Shown here: positions 1 through 6,927 of the stretch, piece by piece
Layout: each line of letters begins with the position of its first letter
How positions within the stretch are numbered: the first letter of the stretch is position 1
Source: Pseudomonadota bacterium
GTDB taxonomy: Bacteria > Pseudomonadota > Gammaproteobacteria > Burkholderiales > Burkholderiaceae_B
Reading direction: 5' to 3'
Assembly (NCBI GenBank): GCA_023432075.1
Contig: JAEYVD010000208.1
Coordinates: forward strand, 1 to 8,947
DNA: 8,947 bases
Notes under the pieces: generated by a model
Told to the model about the DNA's origin: nothing
Seen by the model: the letters and a program-made list of their open reading frames with translations, nothing else
Databases searched by the model: none
Translations under genes and position numbers: made by a program

Positions 1-845
1 GCTTTGCGATAGCCGGTAAAGCCCCCGCATACGCCCAGGTCAGGTTGCAGGACGCCAACGGCGCCCGCGCGCAACAGGCCGTCGAAACCCGCCAGGCTCC
101 CGATGGCCTCGCCGCCCGCAATCGCGCAGGCGGTCGCTTGGGCGGTGGCGGCGTAGCCCTCCAGGTTCTCCGGCCCCACCGGCTCTTCGATCCACAAGGG
201 GCGCGCCGGCTCGATAAGCCGTGCCGCCAATCGCGCAGCCGCCGTGCTGTAGCCCTGGTTGACGTCGAGCATGAAGTCGGCATCCGGGCCGATCAACGCG
301 CGGACCTGTAGCGCCATGGCGGCGTCCGCCTGAGGTGAGATCCCGGCTCGGGGTTTGACTGCTTTGAAACCCTGGCGCAAAAGCGCTTCGATCTCTTGCG
401 GATAGTGCCGATACGGCGCATCGCCCGCGGCGATGAAAGGGCCGCTGGCGTAGCAGGGCACTTCATGGCGCACCGCGCCGCCCAGCAACTGGGCAATGTT
501 CACGCCCTGCGCGCGGGCGGCGATGTCATGCAACGCCATGTCGATCGCGGAAATCGCCATCATGGCCGGGCCACGCTTGTCATAGCCGATGCGTGGCACC
601 AGGTCTGCGTAGACCGCGCCGTGATCAAGGGGGGATCGCCCGCAGACGAGCGCGCCGAATTGCTGGCGGATCAGTGCGGCGGCCGCCCACGGCGACGAAA
701 AGACTTCGCCCCACCCGCGCAGGCCGCTGTCAGTGATGATTTCCAGGGCGAGAAACTCGCGCTTGCGCATGAATGTACGGGCGTTGCCGAGCGGCACGGC
801 AGGCGTGTACGCCAGGTGATAGCCGTTGATGTGGGTGACTTTCAA
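1..845 (-). CDS. Enolase-superfamily (mandelate racemase type) dehydratase/racemase, C-terminus cut off by window edge
   Basis: About 281 residues are visible of a family that usually runs to about 360-400. An N-terminal capping domain (about 1-125, with the conserved stretch AMMAISAIDMALHDIAARA at 94-112) leads into the TIM barrel. Candidate Mg2+ ligands are D194 in LDVNQGY, E220 in WIEEP and E246 in GGEA, spaced 26 residues apart as in mandelate racemase (195, 221, 247). The family abstracts the alpha-proton of a carboxylate to racemise or dehydrate hydroxy and sugar acids. The usual KxK base motif on barrel strand 2 reads K164-P-R166, so the second lysine is replaced by arginine. The His-Asp dyad region lies beyond the window. 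No ATG exists in frame between the upstream stop and the conserved N-terminus (KVTHINGYHLAYTP), so TTG at 845-843 is the best start; another TTG is at 857-855. There is no clear Shine-Dalgarno sequence. The gene is divergent from a LysR regulator. The superfamily is certain; the substrate is unknown. Confidence 0.9.
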   Translation of the reverse strand, partial: MKVTHINGYHLAYTPAVPLGNARTFMRKREFLALEIITDSGLRGWGEVFSSPWAAAALIRQQFGALVCGRSPLDHGAVYADLVPRIGYDKRGPAMMAISAIDMALHDIAARAQGVNIAQLLGGAVRHEVPCYASGPFIAAGDAPYRHYPQEIEALLRQGFKAVKPRAGISPQADAAMALQVRALIGPDADFMLDVNQGYSTAAARLAARLIEPARPLWIEEPVGPENLEGYAATAQATACAIAGGEAIGSLAGFDGLLRAGAVGVLQPDLGVCGGFTGYRK

Positions 846-874
846 AGGAGTGGCCAACGAATGAATGTCGAGCC

Positions 875-903
875 AGTTTGAAGCTCGGGTAGCATACGGT
901 CAA
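875..903 (-). promoter_or_regulatory. Possible sigma70 promoter for the enolase-superfamily gene
   Basis: On the minus strand TTGACC (903-898) matches five of six bases of the -35 consensus. It is followed 17 bases later by CAAACT (880-875), a poor -10. A transcript from here would have a leader of roughly 25 bases before the TTG start at 845. The surrounding minus strand carries three copies of GTAT (in GTATATGTAT and, after TTGACC, GTATG), which could be part of a LysR site, but no clean T-N11-A dyad is visible. The weak -10 and lack of a clear operator keep this tentative. Confidence 0.25.
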
Positions 904-926
904 ATACATATACAGCGGCTTTTCAT

Positions 927-1823
927 ATGAAAAACCTGATACGACCAAGAGAGATGGAATTGATCGCGGCGATCTGTCGCACGGGCTCCGTCACGCAGGC
1001 CGCCGAGGCTTGCGGCTTAACGCAGCCCGGTGCTAGCGCCATGCTCAAGGAGCTGGAAGTCCGGATCGGGGCGGCGTTGTTTTCACGCCGGCATCGGCAT
1101 CTGGAATTGACGGCGGCGGGCCAGGCCGTCTTGCCCGAAATCACCCACGCGCTGGCCGCGCTGGATGCCGTCGACAAGTTGGCTCAAAGCCTGGGCAACC
1201 GCCGCGGCGAGCACCTCATCATCGGGACGGTCTCTGCAACGGGCGCAAGCGTCCTGCCGGCGGTATTGAAGGAACTGCAAGACGCCGATCCGATGCTGTC
1301 AGTCGTGCTGCGTGTCGGCACCGCCGCGGAAGTGGTGGAAATGGCCATCGAACAGCGCATCGATCTGGGCGTCATTCTTGGCTCTGGCGCGCATCAGCAT
1401 GCCAATTTTGAACAGATTGGAGAGCTTGGCCTGGTATGCGTGGTGCGTTCTGACCACGCGTGGGCCGCGCTGCCGGTGATCACGGTGGACATGCTGAGTT
1501 CGGAACGATACATCGGCCACAGCCGGCATCTGCCTGTCGGCGCACTGACGGCGCAAGTGCTGGAGGAAGCCCGGCATCGGTACCGTCCCGCGATCGAGGT
1601 GATGCAGTTCTCGGCGGCATGCGCATTGACCGACGCGGGATGCGGCCCGGCTGTGCTGGAGAGCGTGACGGGCGAGTACGCTCGCCGACTCGGCTTGGTC
1701 CCCATCCCTTTGCACGCAGGAAGAACGCTGTCGCTGAACCTGGTTTGGCCTCAGGGAAAAGGCATGAGCGGCGGCGCGCGCTTCGTGAAAAACGCGCTGT
1801 CGCGCAGGCTGGCAGGCGGTTGA
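927..1823 (+). CDS. LysR-type transcriptional regulator, divergent from the enolase-superfamily gene
   Basis: This is a 298-residue protein of normal LysR length. The N-terminal winged helix-turn-helix spans about residues 5-65, with the recognisable core SVTQAAEACGLTQPGASAML (21-40), followed by KELE and the ALFSR and LTAAG wing. A linker helix leads to a periplasmic-binding-protein-like effector domain from about residue 95 (HLIIGTVSATGASVLPAVL). Such proteins bind DNA as tetramers and respond to a small carboxylate or aromatic effector. The ATG at 927 puts the LIRPREMELI stretch where LysR proteins begin, although no Shine-Dalgarno sequence precedes it; ATG at 954 would cut into helix 1. 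Divergence from the enolase-superfamily gene across about 80 bases suggests that it controls that gene and its own expression. Its effector is unknown. It ends nine bases from the stop of the convergent second LysR gene. Confidence 0.93.
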   Translation: MKNLIRPREMELIAAICRTGSVTQAAEACGLTQPGASAMLKELEVRIGAALFSRRHRHLELTAAGQAVLPEITHALAALDAVDKLAQSLGNRRGEHLIIGTVSATGASVLPAVLKELQDADPMLSVVLRVGTAAEVVEMAIEQRIDLGVILGSGAHQHANFEQIGELGLVCVVRSDHAWAALPVITVDMLSSERYIGHSRHLPVGALTAQVLEEARHRYRPAIEVMQFSAACALTDAGCGPAVLESVTGEYARRLGLVPIPLHAGRTLSLNLVWPQGKGMSGGARFVKNALSRRLAGG

Positions 1824-1832
1824 TATTTCTCT

Positions 1833-2744
1833 TTACCGGCGCGGCTGATCGTAGATGACGCTCTCTTCCATCACCCAGTCGCGAAAGGCGGCCACGGCAG
1901 GAATGGCAAGCTTGTCGGGCGCAGCAAGAAAAAAATAGCCGGCGCCAGTGGAGTATTCCTCATCCAGGGCCGGAACCAATATTTTTTGCTGGAGCTCTTC
2001 GGCGACCAGCAAGGTGGGCAACAAGCCGACGCCAAGGCTTGAAGCGACTGCCTGGATGAGATGCGTCGTGAGTTCGAATTGCGCGCCCCATCGCATCGTG
2101 CGAATTGGCAAACCATGAGACTGGAACCATCCCTGCCAGACCGCTGGCCGTGCCGCGACCTGCAGGAGCATGTGCTGCGCGATGTCGGCGGGCTTGCGGA
2201 TCGGGTGCCGGGCCAGTAATTCCGGGCTGATGACGGGAATGAGGTGCTCGTCCATCAAGCGATGCGGCATCAGCCCGGGCCAATCCCCGTCGCCCACTGC
2301 AATGACGGCATCGATACCCGCAAGATCCAGGTCGAATCGCGTTACGCGCGAGTGCAGATGAACCAGAATGCCGGGGTGCCTTTCGTAGAACCGGTTCAAC
2401 CTGGGCATCAGCCACTTTGCCGTGAATGTCGGCAACGCCGCCAGATGAAAGGACCCTCGCCCGGTTCGGTGCGCAATCGCCTGCAACGACGCACTGCGGA
2501 TGCGCAGCAGGGCGGCGGCGACTTCCTTCTGGTAGGCGACGCCTGCCTCAGTCAGGATGATCCGGCGCTTTTCACGGCGGAATAGCGGAACCTCCAGCAC
2601 ATCTTCCAATGCCTGCACTTGCCGGCTGACGGCGCTTTGCGTAAGCGCCAATTCGGTGGCCGCCCGCGTAAAGCTCAGATGCCGCGCGCTGGCCTCAAAG
2701 GCCAGCAGCAGGGACATCGACGGAGTCAAGCGTCGAGGATTCAT
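1833..2744 (-). CDS. LysR-type transcriptional regulator, GcvA-like subgroup, divergent from the catabolic operon
   Basis: This is a 303-residue LysR protein. The N-terminus (PSMSLLLAFEASARHLSFTR, residues 8-27), the helix-turn-helix AATELALTQSAVSRQVQALE (28-47) and PLFRREKR are typical of the GcvA/AmpR-like subgroup. So is LPTFTAKWLMPRLNRFYERH at about 104-123, which opens the effector-binding domain. The protein should be a cytoplasmic DNA-binding tetramer that activates or represses the neighbouring operon in response to a pathway metabolite. The ATG at 2744-2742 fits the family's N-terminus; the ribosome-binding site is weak (AATTAAGA). The gene is divergent from the Bug/TctC-led operon, and a perfect palindrome with a LysR box lies between them, which strongly suggests it is the local regulator. 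It is not close enough to GcvA by eye to imply control of glycine cleavage. It converges on the other LysR gene with a nine-base gap. Confidence 0.94.
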   Translation of the reverse strand: MNPRRLTPSMSLLLAFEASARHLSFTRAATELALTQSAVSRQVQALEDVLEVPLFRREKRRIILTEAGVAYQKEVAAALLRIRSASLQAIAHRTGRGSFHLAALPTFTAKWLMPRLNRFYERHPGILVHLHSRVTRFDLDLAGIDAVIAVGDGDWPGLMPHRLMDEHLIPVISPELLARHPIRKPADIAQHMLLQVAARPAVWQGWFQSHGLPIRTMRWGAQFELTTHLIQAVASSLGVGLLPTLLVAEELQQKILVPALDEEYSTGAGYFFLAAPDKLAIPAVAAFRDWVMEESVIYDQPRR

Positions 2745-2835
2745 TCTTAATTGGCCTGAAAACTTACAGAACTATATCCGAATCCACAGCCCGTTCCATA
2801 GGGAGCCGTCGCCGATTGCCTTCCCAGCAAGGATA

Positions 2836-2862
2836 TAGATCATTCATTAAATGAATGATCTA
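2836..2862. promoter_or_regulatory. Perfect 27-base palindromic operator, probable LysR binding site
   Basis: The arms TAGATCATTCATT (2836-2848) and its exact reverse complement (2850-2862) flank a single central A at 2849. Nested within is TTCATTAAATGAA (2843-2855), a fully symmetric T-N11-A LysR box. The site sits between the divergent GcvA-like LysR gene (start 105 bases to the left) and the operon's first gene (start 133 bases to the right). It is AT-rich in a GC-rich setting. If the weak -10 candidate at 2903-2908 is real, the centre lies near -66, where LysR recognition sites usually lie. No T-run follows on either strand, so it is unlikely to be a terminator. Another dimeric regulator encoded elsewhere could be the true binder. 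Confidence 0.7.
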
Positions 2863-2880
2863 ACCGACAAATTTGCGTTT

Positions 2881-2908
2881 TTCACCGGACGTGAGCGGCC
2901 CGCAGAAT
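2881..2908 (+). promoter_or_regulatory. Weak candidate promoter for the four-gene operon
   Basis: TTCACC (2881-2886) and CAGAAT (2903-2908) are separated by 16 bases and resemble a poor -35/-10 pair. A weak core promoter is what one expects where a LysR activator is needed, and the palindrome centre at 2849 would lie about 66 bases upstream of the resulting start. The leader from about 2915 to 2981 contains a small hairpin (GCTTT-GGCG-AAAGC, 2927-2940) and an alternative pairing CAAAG/CTTTG (2914-2918 with 2928-2932). Neither has a clear regulatory meaning. The rest of the 2745-2981 gap shows nothing else I can name. Confidence 0.25.
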
Positions 2909-2981
2909 AGCGGCAAAGGCCGAAGTGCTTTGGCGAAAGCCCCGCCGCAATCCTGGCGATAACACCATTTGGAGACTCCTG

Positions 2982-3953
2982 ATGAACCCGATTTGGCGCA
3001 AATCCGTCCTTGCCTTGACCGCCTGTCTTTCGTTTTCCGCCGCCGCCGCCGAGAGCTATCCCGATCGGCCTGTCCGATTGATCGTTCCCTATGCGCCTGG
3101 CGGAGCCACCGATCTCATCGCCCGTTTCATCGCGGAGCCGCTGGGCCGGGTGCTCAAGCAACCCGTGGTCGTGGAGAACAAGAGCGGGGCAGGCGGCATG
3201 CTGGGCACGGGCGACGTGGCACGTTCCCAGGCCGATGGCTATACGCTGGGAATCGGCACCGTCAGTACGATGGTGATCTTTCCGGCGGTGCATCCCAAGC
3301 CTGGCTACAAGGTTGCCGACTTCGCGCCGATTACGAACATTGCGCAGATGCCCAATGTGATTGCGGTGAATCCGGGTTTCCCCGCCAATGATCTCAAGGC
3401 GTTCATCGCGGTCCTGAAGGCAAACCCGGACAAGTACTCCTACGCCACGTCGGGCATCGGCAGCATCAACCATATGATGGGCGAGTCCTTTCAGGCGGGA
3501 GCAGGCGTCAAGATCCGGCATGTTCCCTATCGTGGCGCCGGCCCCGCAATGCAGGACGTCATGGGCGGGCAGGTAGAAATTCTTGTCGACCAATTGCCGT
3601 CGTCCAAGACCTTTATCGACAGCGGCAAGCTCAAGCTGATCGGGGTGATCGCCGATAAGCGAGTGCCTGCCTACCCGGACGTCATGACGATGCAGGACGT
3701 CGGCATCCGGGACTTCAATGATCAGGCCTGGTACGGGCTGATCGCACCTGCGGGTGTGCCGGCGCCGGTCATGTCGAAGTTGTCAGCAGCCATGCAGGAA
3801 GTGATGGCAATGCCCGAGGTGCGTCAGCGGCTGGAGGCCGCGGGTGCGACCCCGCTGGGCTCGTCTTCGCAAGCTTATCTTTCTCAGATCAACGCGGAAG
3901 TCGAAAAGATGCGCGCGCTGGTGAAGGCTCGAAACATATCTCTTCAGGAGTGA
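2982..3953 (+). CDS. Bug/TctC-family periplasmic solute-binding protein
   Basis: This is a 323-residue tripartite-tricarboxylate-transporter type receptor, the normal length. Residues 1-23 form a signal peptide (MNPIWRK, hydrophobic core, AAAA before ESYPDRP), so the mature protein should be periplasmic. The hallmark ligand-loop segment VRLIVPYAPGGATDLIAR is at 31-48, and the second conserved segment HVPYRGAGPAMQDVMGGQVE is at 180-199. Bug proteins bind carboxylates or other small organic solutes in a two-lobed cleft and feed a TctAB permease or serve as sensors. No tctA or tctB gene lies nearby, so this is a solitary receptor. The ATG at 2982 is preceded by GGAG (2971-2974) at good spacing; an in-frame ATG at 2925 would bury the signal peptide and is rejected. 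LTAC at 12-15 also fits a lipobox, an ambiguity noted separately. It is the first gene of the operon, three bases before the next. Confidence 0.93.
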   Translation: MNPIWRKSVLALTACLSFSAAAAESYPDRPVRLIVPYAPGGATDLIARFIAEPLGRVLKQPVVVENKSGAGGMLGTGDVARSQADGYTLGIGTVSTMVIFPAVHPKPGYKVADFAPITNIAQMPNVIAVNPGFPANDLKAFIAVLKANPDKYSYATSGIGSINHMMGESFQAGAGVKIRHVPYRGAGPAMQDVMGGQVEILVDQLPSSKTFIDSGKLKLIGVIADKRVPAYPDVMTMQDVGIRDFNDQAWYGLIAPAGVPAPVMSKLSAAMQEVMAMPEVRQRLEAAGATPLGSSSQAYLSQINAEVEKMRALVKARNISLQE

Positions 3954-3956
3954 GGC

Positions 3957-6872
3957 ATGCGCGACAGGAAAGCAATGCCGGCGGTTCATGAGGCGCTTGA
4001 GCGCAAGCTGGGCGCATCGGTCAGGTTCGATGACGGGCATCGGGCGGTGTACGCGTCAGACGCCTCGAATTATCGGCAAGTACCCATCGGCGTTGTGGTT
4101 CCGGCTTCGCTGGACGAGTTCGTTGCGGGCGTGCGCATCTGTGAAGAACACGATGCGCCCATCCTGCTGCGGGGCGCCGGCACATCCATGAGCGGGCAGA
4201 CGGTCAATCACGCCGTCGTGTTTGACCTGTCGTCGCACTGCAACCGCATTGTCGAACTGGATCCCGATGCTCGCACAGCGGTAGTAGAGCCGGGCGTCAT
4301 TTGCGATGCGCTGCGAGATCGCGCAGAGGCGTTCGGCTTGACGTTTGCGCCGGACCCCTCGACGCACAGCCGTTGCACGCTGGGTGGGATGATTGCAAAC
4401 AACTCATGCGGTCCCCATTCCGTCATGGCGGGAAAAACGCTTGAAAACGTCGAAGCGCTGGAGATCATGACATGCGACGGCGAGCGGTTCTGGGTCGGCC
4501 CCACGACTGAAGACGAACTCGAACGCATCATTGATGCGGGCGGGCGCAGAGGCGAGATCTATCGGGGCCTACGCGATCTTCGAGATCAGTATGCGACGCT
4601 GATCCGGGAACGGTTTCCCGACATCAAACGACGTGTCTCGGGCTACAACCTGGACCAGTTGCTGCCTGAAAACGGCTTCAATGTGGCTCGGGCGCTGGTG
4701 GGTTCGGAGGGCACGTGCGCGTTGACCTTGCAGGCACGTGTCCGGCTCGTGAAGAGTCCTTCGGTCCGCGTGGTGCTGGTGCTGGGATTTCCCGACATCT
4801 ACGTTGCCGCGGACGCCGTTCCGGAATACCTGCGCTTCAATCCCATTGCGGTGGAAGGCCTGGACCGAGCCATCATTCGCGGGCTGCAGGCGCGCGGCCT
4901 TGCCAGTCAAGAGATCGCGTTGCTGCCCGACGGCGACGCCTGGGTCATGGTCGAATTCGGCGCCGATTCCTTGGCCGATGCCATGGCGCAGGCCGAGCAC
5001 GCGCAGGCTTACTTCACCGCGCGGCCGCAAGGCCCGGTTCCCAGCGCCTGGATCGCTGCCGACCCGGCGGTGCAACGGCGGATCTGGTCGATCCGGGAGA
5101 ACGGCGCGTCGGCCACGCAGCTCTCGATCGATCCCAGCATCCCCGATCCGCAAGTGGGGTGGGAGGATGCGGCGGTCGATCCGATGAAGCTGGGCGACTA
5201 CCTGAGAGGCTTTCAGGCGTTGGTTGACCGGTATGGCTACCGGACCTCGCTCTTTGGCCACTTTGGCGATGGCTGTGTGCATGCCCGCGTCACCTTCAAT
5301 GTGCGCACTGTCGAGGGCGTAAAGCAGTTTCGTGCCTTTCTGCGCGAGGCGGCGCAATTGGTTGTCGATTGCGGCGGTTCTTTGACCGGTGAACACGGCG
5401 ACGGCCAGGCCCGCGCCGAATTTCTTCCGATCATGTTCGGCGAAGAACTGATGCAGGCCATGCGGGCCTTCAAGCGCATCTGGGATCCGAAGGGCCTCAT
5501 GAATCCGGGCAAGCTGATCGATGCGTACCGCGTCGATGAGAACCTGCGCATGGGACCGACTTATAAAACCGTGTCCGTCCATACCCGCATGAACTTCACC
5601 AGTGCGGAAGGGGACGGATTTCAACGGGCTGTTGAGCATTGCGTGGGGATGGGCCGCTGCCGCAGCGAGAAGGGGGGCACGATGTGTCCCAGCTACCGGG
5701 CCACGAAAGACGAGCGGTTCTCGACGCGAGGGCGTTCCAGACTCTTCTGGGAAATGCTGCAAGGCGACGTCATCAAGGACGGTTGGCGCAGTGCCGACGT
5801 GAAGGAGGCGCTTGACACCTGTCTTGCCTGCAAGGGTTGCCGTAGCGATTGCCCCACGCATACCGATATGGCTTCGTACAAGGCAGAGTTCCTGTCGCAT
5901 TACTACGAGAACGAACGCCGCCCACGTCAGGCGCTGACGATGGGGCGGATCGGTGATTGGGCGCCTTGGGCGAGCAAGTTGCCGTGGCTTACCAACTTGC
6001 TGACACAGAACCGCTACCTTGCCCCGCTTGCAAAGCGGGTAGGTGGAGTGGCGCGGCAGCGGGATTTGCCGCGCTTCGCGGCGCAAGGATATCGCCGCCA
6101 GCATCGGCAGGCAGCAACGGGCAAGCGCGTCATTCTGTGGGTCGATACGTTCTGCGAACACTTTCATCCGGAAGTGGCTGGCGCCGCGGCTGCGGTGCTG
6201 GAAGACGCCGGATATCAGGCGGTCTTGCCAAGCGAGCAGCTCTGTTGCGGCCGGCCGCTCTACGATTTCGGTTATCTGGATCTGGCGCGAAATCGCTTGA
6301 GCAAAGTCCTGGAGGTGCTGGGCGCCCAGTTGGGCGAGCCGGAGACGGACCCGGATGCGCCGGTGGCGATCATCGGTCTTGAACCGGGTTGCCTGTCCGT
6401 CTTCAAGGACGAATTGTTGAAGCTGTTACCCGACGATCCGCGTGCGAAAAAGATCTCGCGTCTGGCGACCCTGCTTGGCGACTTCCTGCACCAGGCGGGC
6501 TATACGCCGCCCAGGCTGTCGCGTGATGTCCTGGTGCATGCGCATTGCCATCAAAAGTCCCTGTTCGGCACTCAGGGCGATACCGCGCTTCTGACCGCAA
6601 TGGGCGTGCGGGCGCAGTATCTGGACAGCGGCTGTTGCGGGATGGCCGGGTCGTTTGGCTTCAACCCGGACCACTACGAGCTGTCGATGGCGGTTGGAGA
6701 GCAAAGCCTGCTGCCGGCCGTGCGCGCCGCGGCGGCGGACACGATCGTCTTGACGAACGGTTTTAGCTGCCGGGAACAGATCCGGCAATCCGCAGGCCGC
6801 GAGGTCATGCACCTGGCTGAGTTGCTGAAGCTTGCCATTGATCAGCGCACGACGGTGCCGGAGACGGTATGA
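3957..6872 (+). CDS. Fused FAD/iron-sulfur 2-hydroxyacid dehydrogenase (GlcD-GlcF type, YdiJ-like)
   Basis: This 971-residue protein joins two modules. The N-terminal flavin half (about 1-525) has the PCMH-type FAD motifs LRGAGTSMSGQ (71-81) and TLGGMIANNSCG (141-152), then the FAD-oxidase C-terminal domain with GHFGDGCVHARVTF (434-447) and TGEHGDGQARAE (477-488). The C-terminal half is ferredoxin-like: cysteines 562, 568 and 577 (ending MCPSY), then the classical CLACKGCRSDCP (622-633), followed by two CCG domains with C763-C764-G and C893-C894-G and the segment HAHCHQKSL (861-869). This architecture oxidises D-2-hydroxy acids such as D-lactate, glycolate or D-2-hydroxyglutarate and passes electrons through iron-sulfur centres to quinone or another carrier, probably at the inner membrane face although no membrane helix is seen. 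AGGAG (3946-3950) lies six bases before the ATG, and the gene is almost contiguous with the binding-protein gene. E. coli YdiJ is the closest named architecture I recall; the substrate here is open. Confidence 0.93.
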   Translation: MRDRKAMPAVHEALERKLGASVRFDDGHRAVYASDASNYRQVPIGVVVPASLDEFVAGVRICEEHDAPILLRGAGTSMSGQTVNHAVVFDLSSHCNRIVELDPDARTAVVEPGVICDALRDRAEAFGLTFAPDPSTHSRCTLGGMIANNSCGPHSVMAGKTLENVEALEIMTCDGERFWVGPTTEDELERIIDAGGRRGEIYRGLRDLRDQYATLIRERFPDIKRRVSGYNLDQLLPENGFNVARALVGSEGTCALTLQARVRLVKSPSVRVVLVLGFPDIYVAADAVPEYLRFNPIAVEGLDRAIIRGLQARGLASQEIALLPDGDAWVMVEFGADSLADAMAQAEHAQAYFTARPQGPVPSAWIAADPAVQRRIWSIRENGASATQLSIDPSIPDPQVGWEDAAVDPMKLGDYLRGFQALVDRYGYRTSLFGHFGDGCVHARVTFNVRTVEGVKQFRAFLREAAQLVVDCGGSLTGEHGDGQARAEFLPIMFGEELMQAMRAFKRIWDPKGLMNPGKLIDAYRVDENLRMGPTYKTVSVHTRMNFTSAEGDGFQRAVEHCVGMGRCRSEKGGTMCPSYRATKDERFSTRGRSRLFWEMLQGDVIKDGWRSADVKEALDTCLACKGCRSDCPTHTDMASYKAEFLSHYYENERRPRQALTMGRIGDWAPWASKLPWLTNLLTQNRYLAPLAKRVGGVARQRDLPRFAAQGYRRQHRQAATGKRVILWVDTFCEHFHPEVAGAAAAVLEDAGYQAVLPSEQLCCGRPLYDFGYLDLARNRLSKVLEVLGAQLGEPETDPDAPVAIIGLEPGCLSVFKDELLKLLPDDPRAKKISRLATLLGDFLHQAGYTPPRLSRDVLVHAHCHQKSLFGTQGDTALLTAMGVRAQYLDSGCCGMAGSFGFNPDHYELSMAVGEQSLLPAVRAAAADTIVLTNGFSCREQIRQSAGREVMHLAELLKLAIDQRTTVPETV

Positions 6873-6927
6873 CATCAGGTCGGCGGCAATGCTGTTGACG
6901 TGTGCCTTTTATTTTTTGGAGTGAATG

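Noticed and set aside
396..881. 161-residue plus-strand frame opposite the enolase-superfamily gene
   Set aside because: The minus strand encodes all expected enolase-superfamily metal ligands, and the plus-strand translation resembles no protein family.
1824..1832. Terminator between the convergent LysR genes
   Set aside because: The gap is only nine bases and I found no convincing stem spanning the two stop codons.
2836..2862. Palindrome read as a bidirectional terminator
   Set aside because: It lies between divergent gene starts, where a terminator is not needed, is AT-rich with a one-base centre, and is not followed by a T-run on either strand.
2925..2981. Upstream in-frame ATG giving the Bug/TctC gene a 19-residue N-terminal extension
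   Set aside because: It would place charged and polar residues before an evident signal peptide and has no ribosome-binding site, whereas ATG at 2982 has GGAG at proper spacing.
2847..3593. 248-residue minus-strand frame opposite the Bug/TctC gene
   Set aside because: It shows no family features, starts within and overlaps the well-supported plus-strand gene, and ends in the palindromic operator region; it is a shadow frame.
4569..6167. Long 532-residue open frame on the minus strand inside the flavoprotein gene
   Set aside because: It is antisense to a gene with clear FAD and iron-sulfur motifs. Its translation is rich in Arg and His with no recognisable domain, as expected for a shadow frame in GC-rich DNA.
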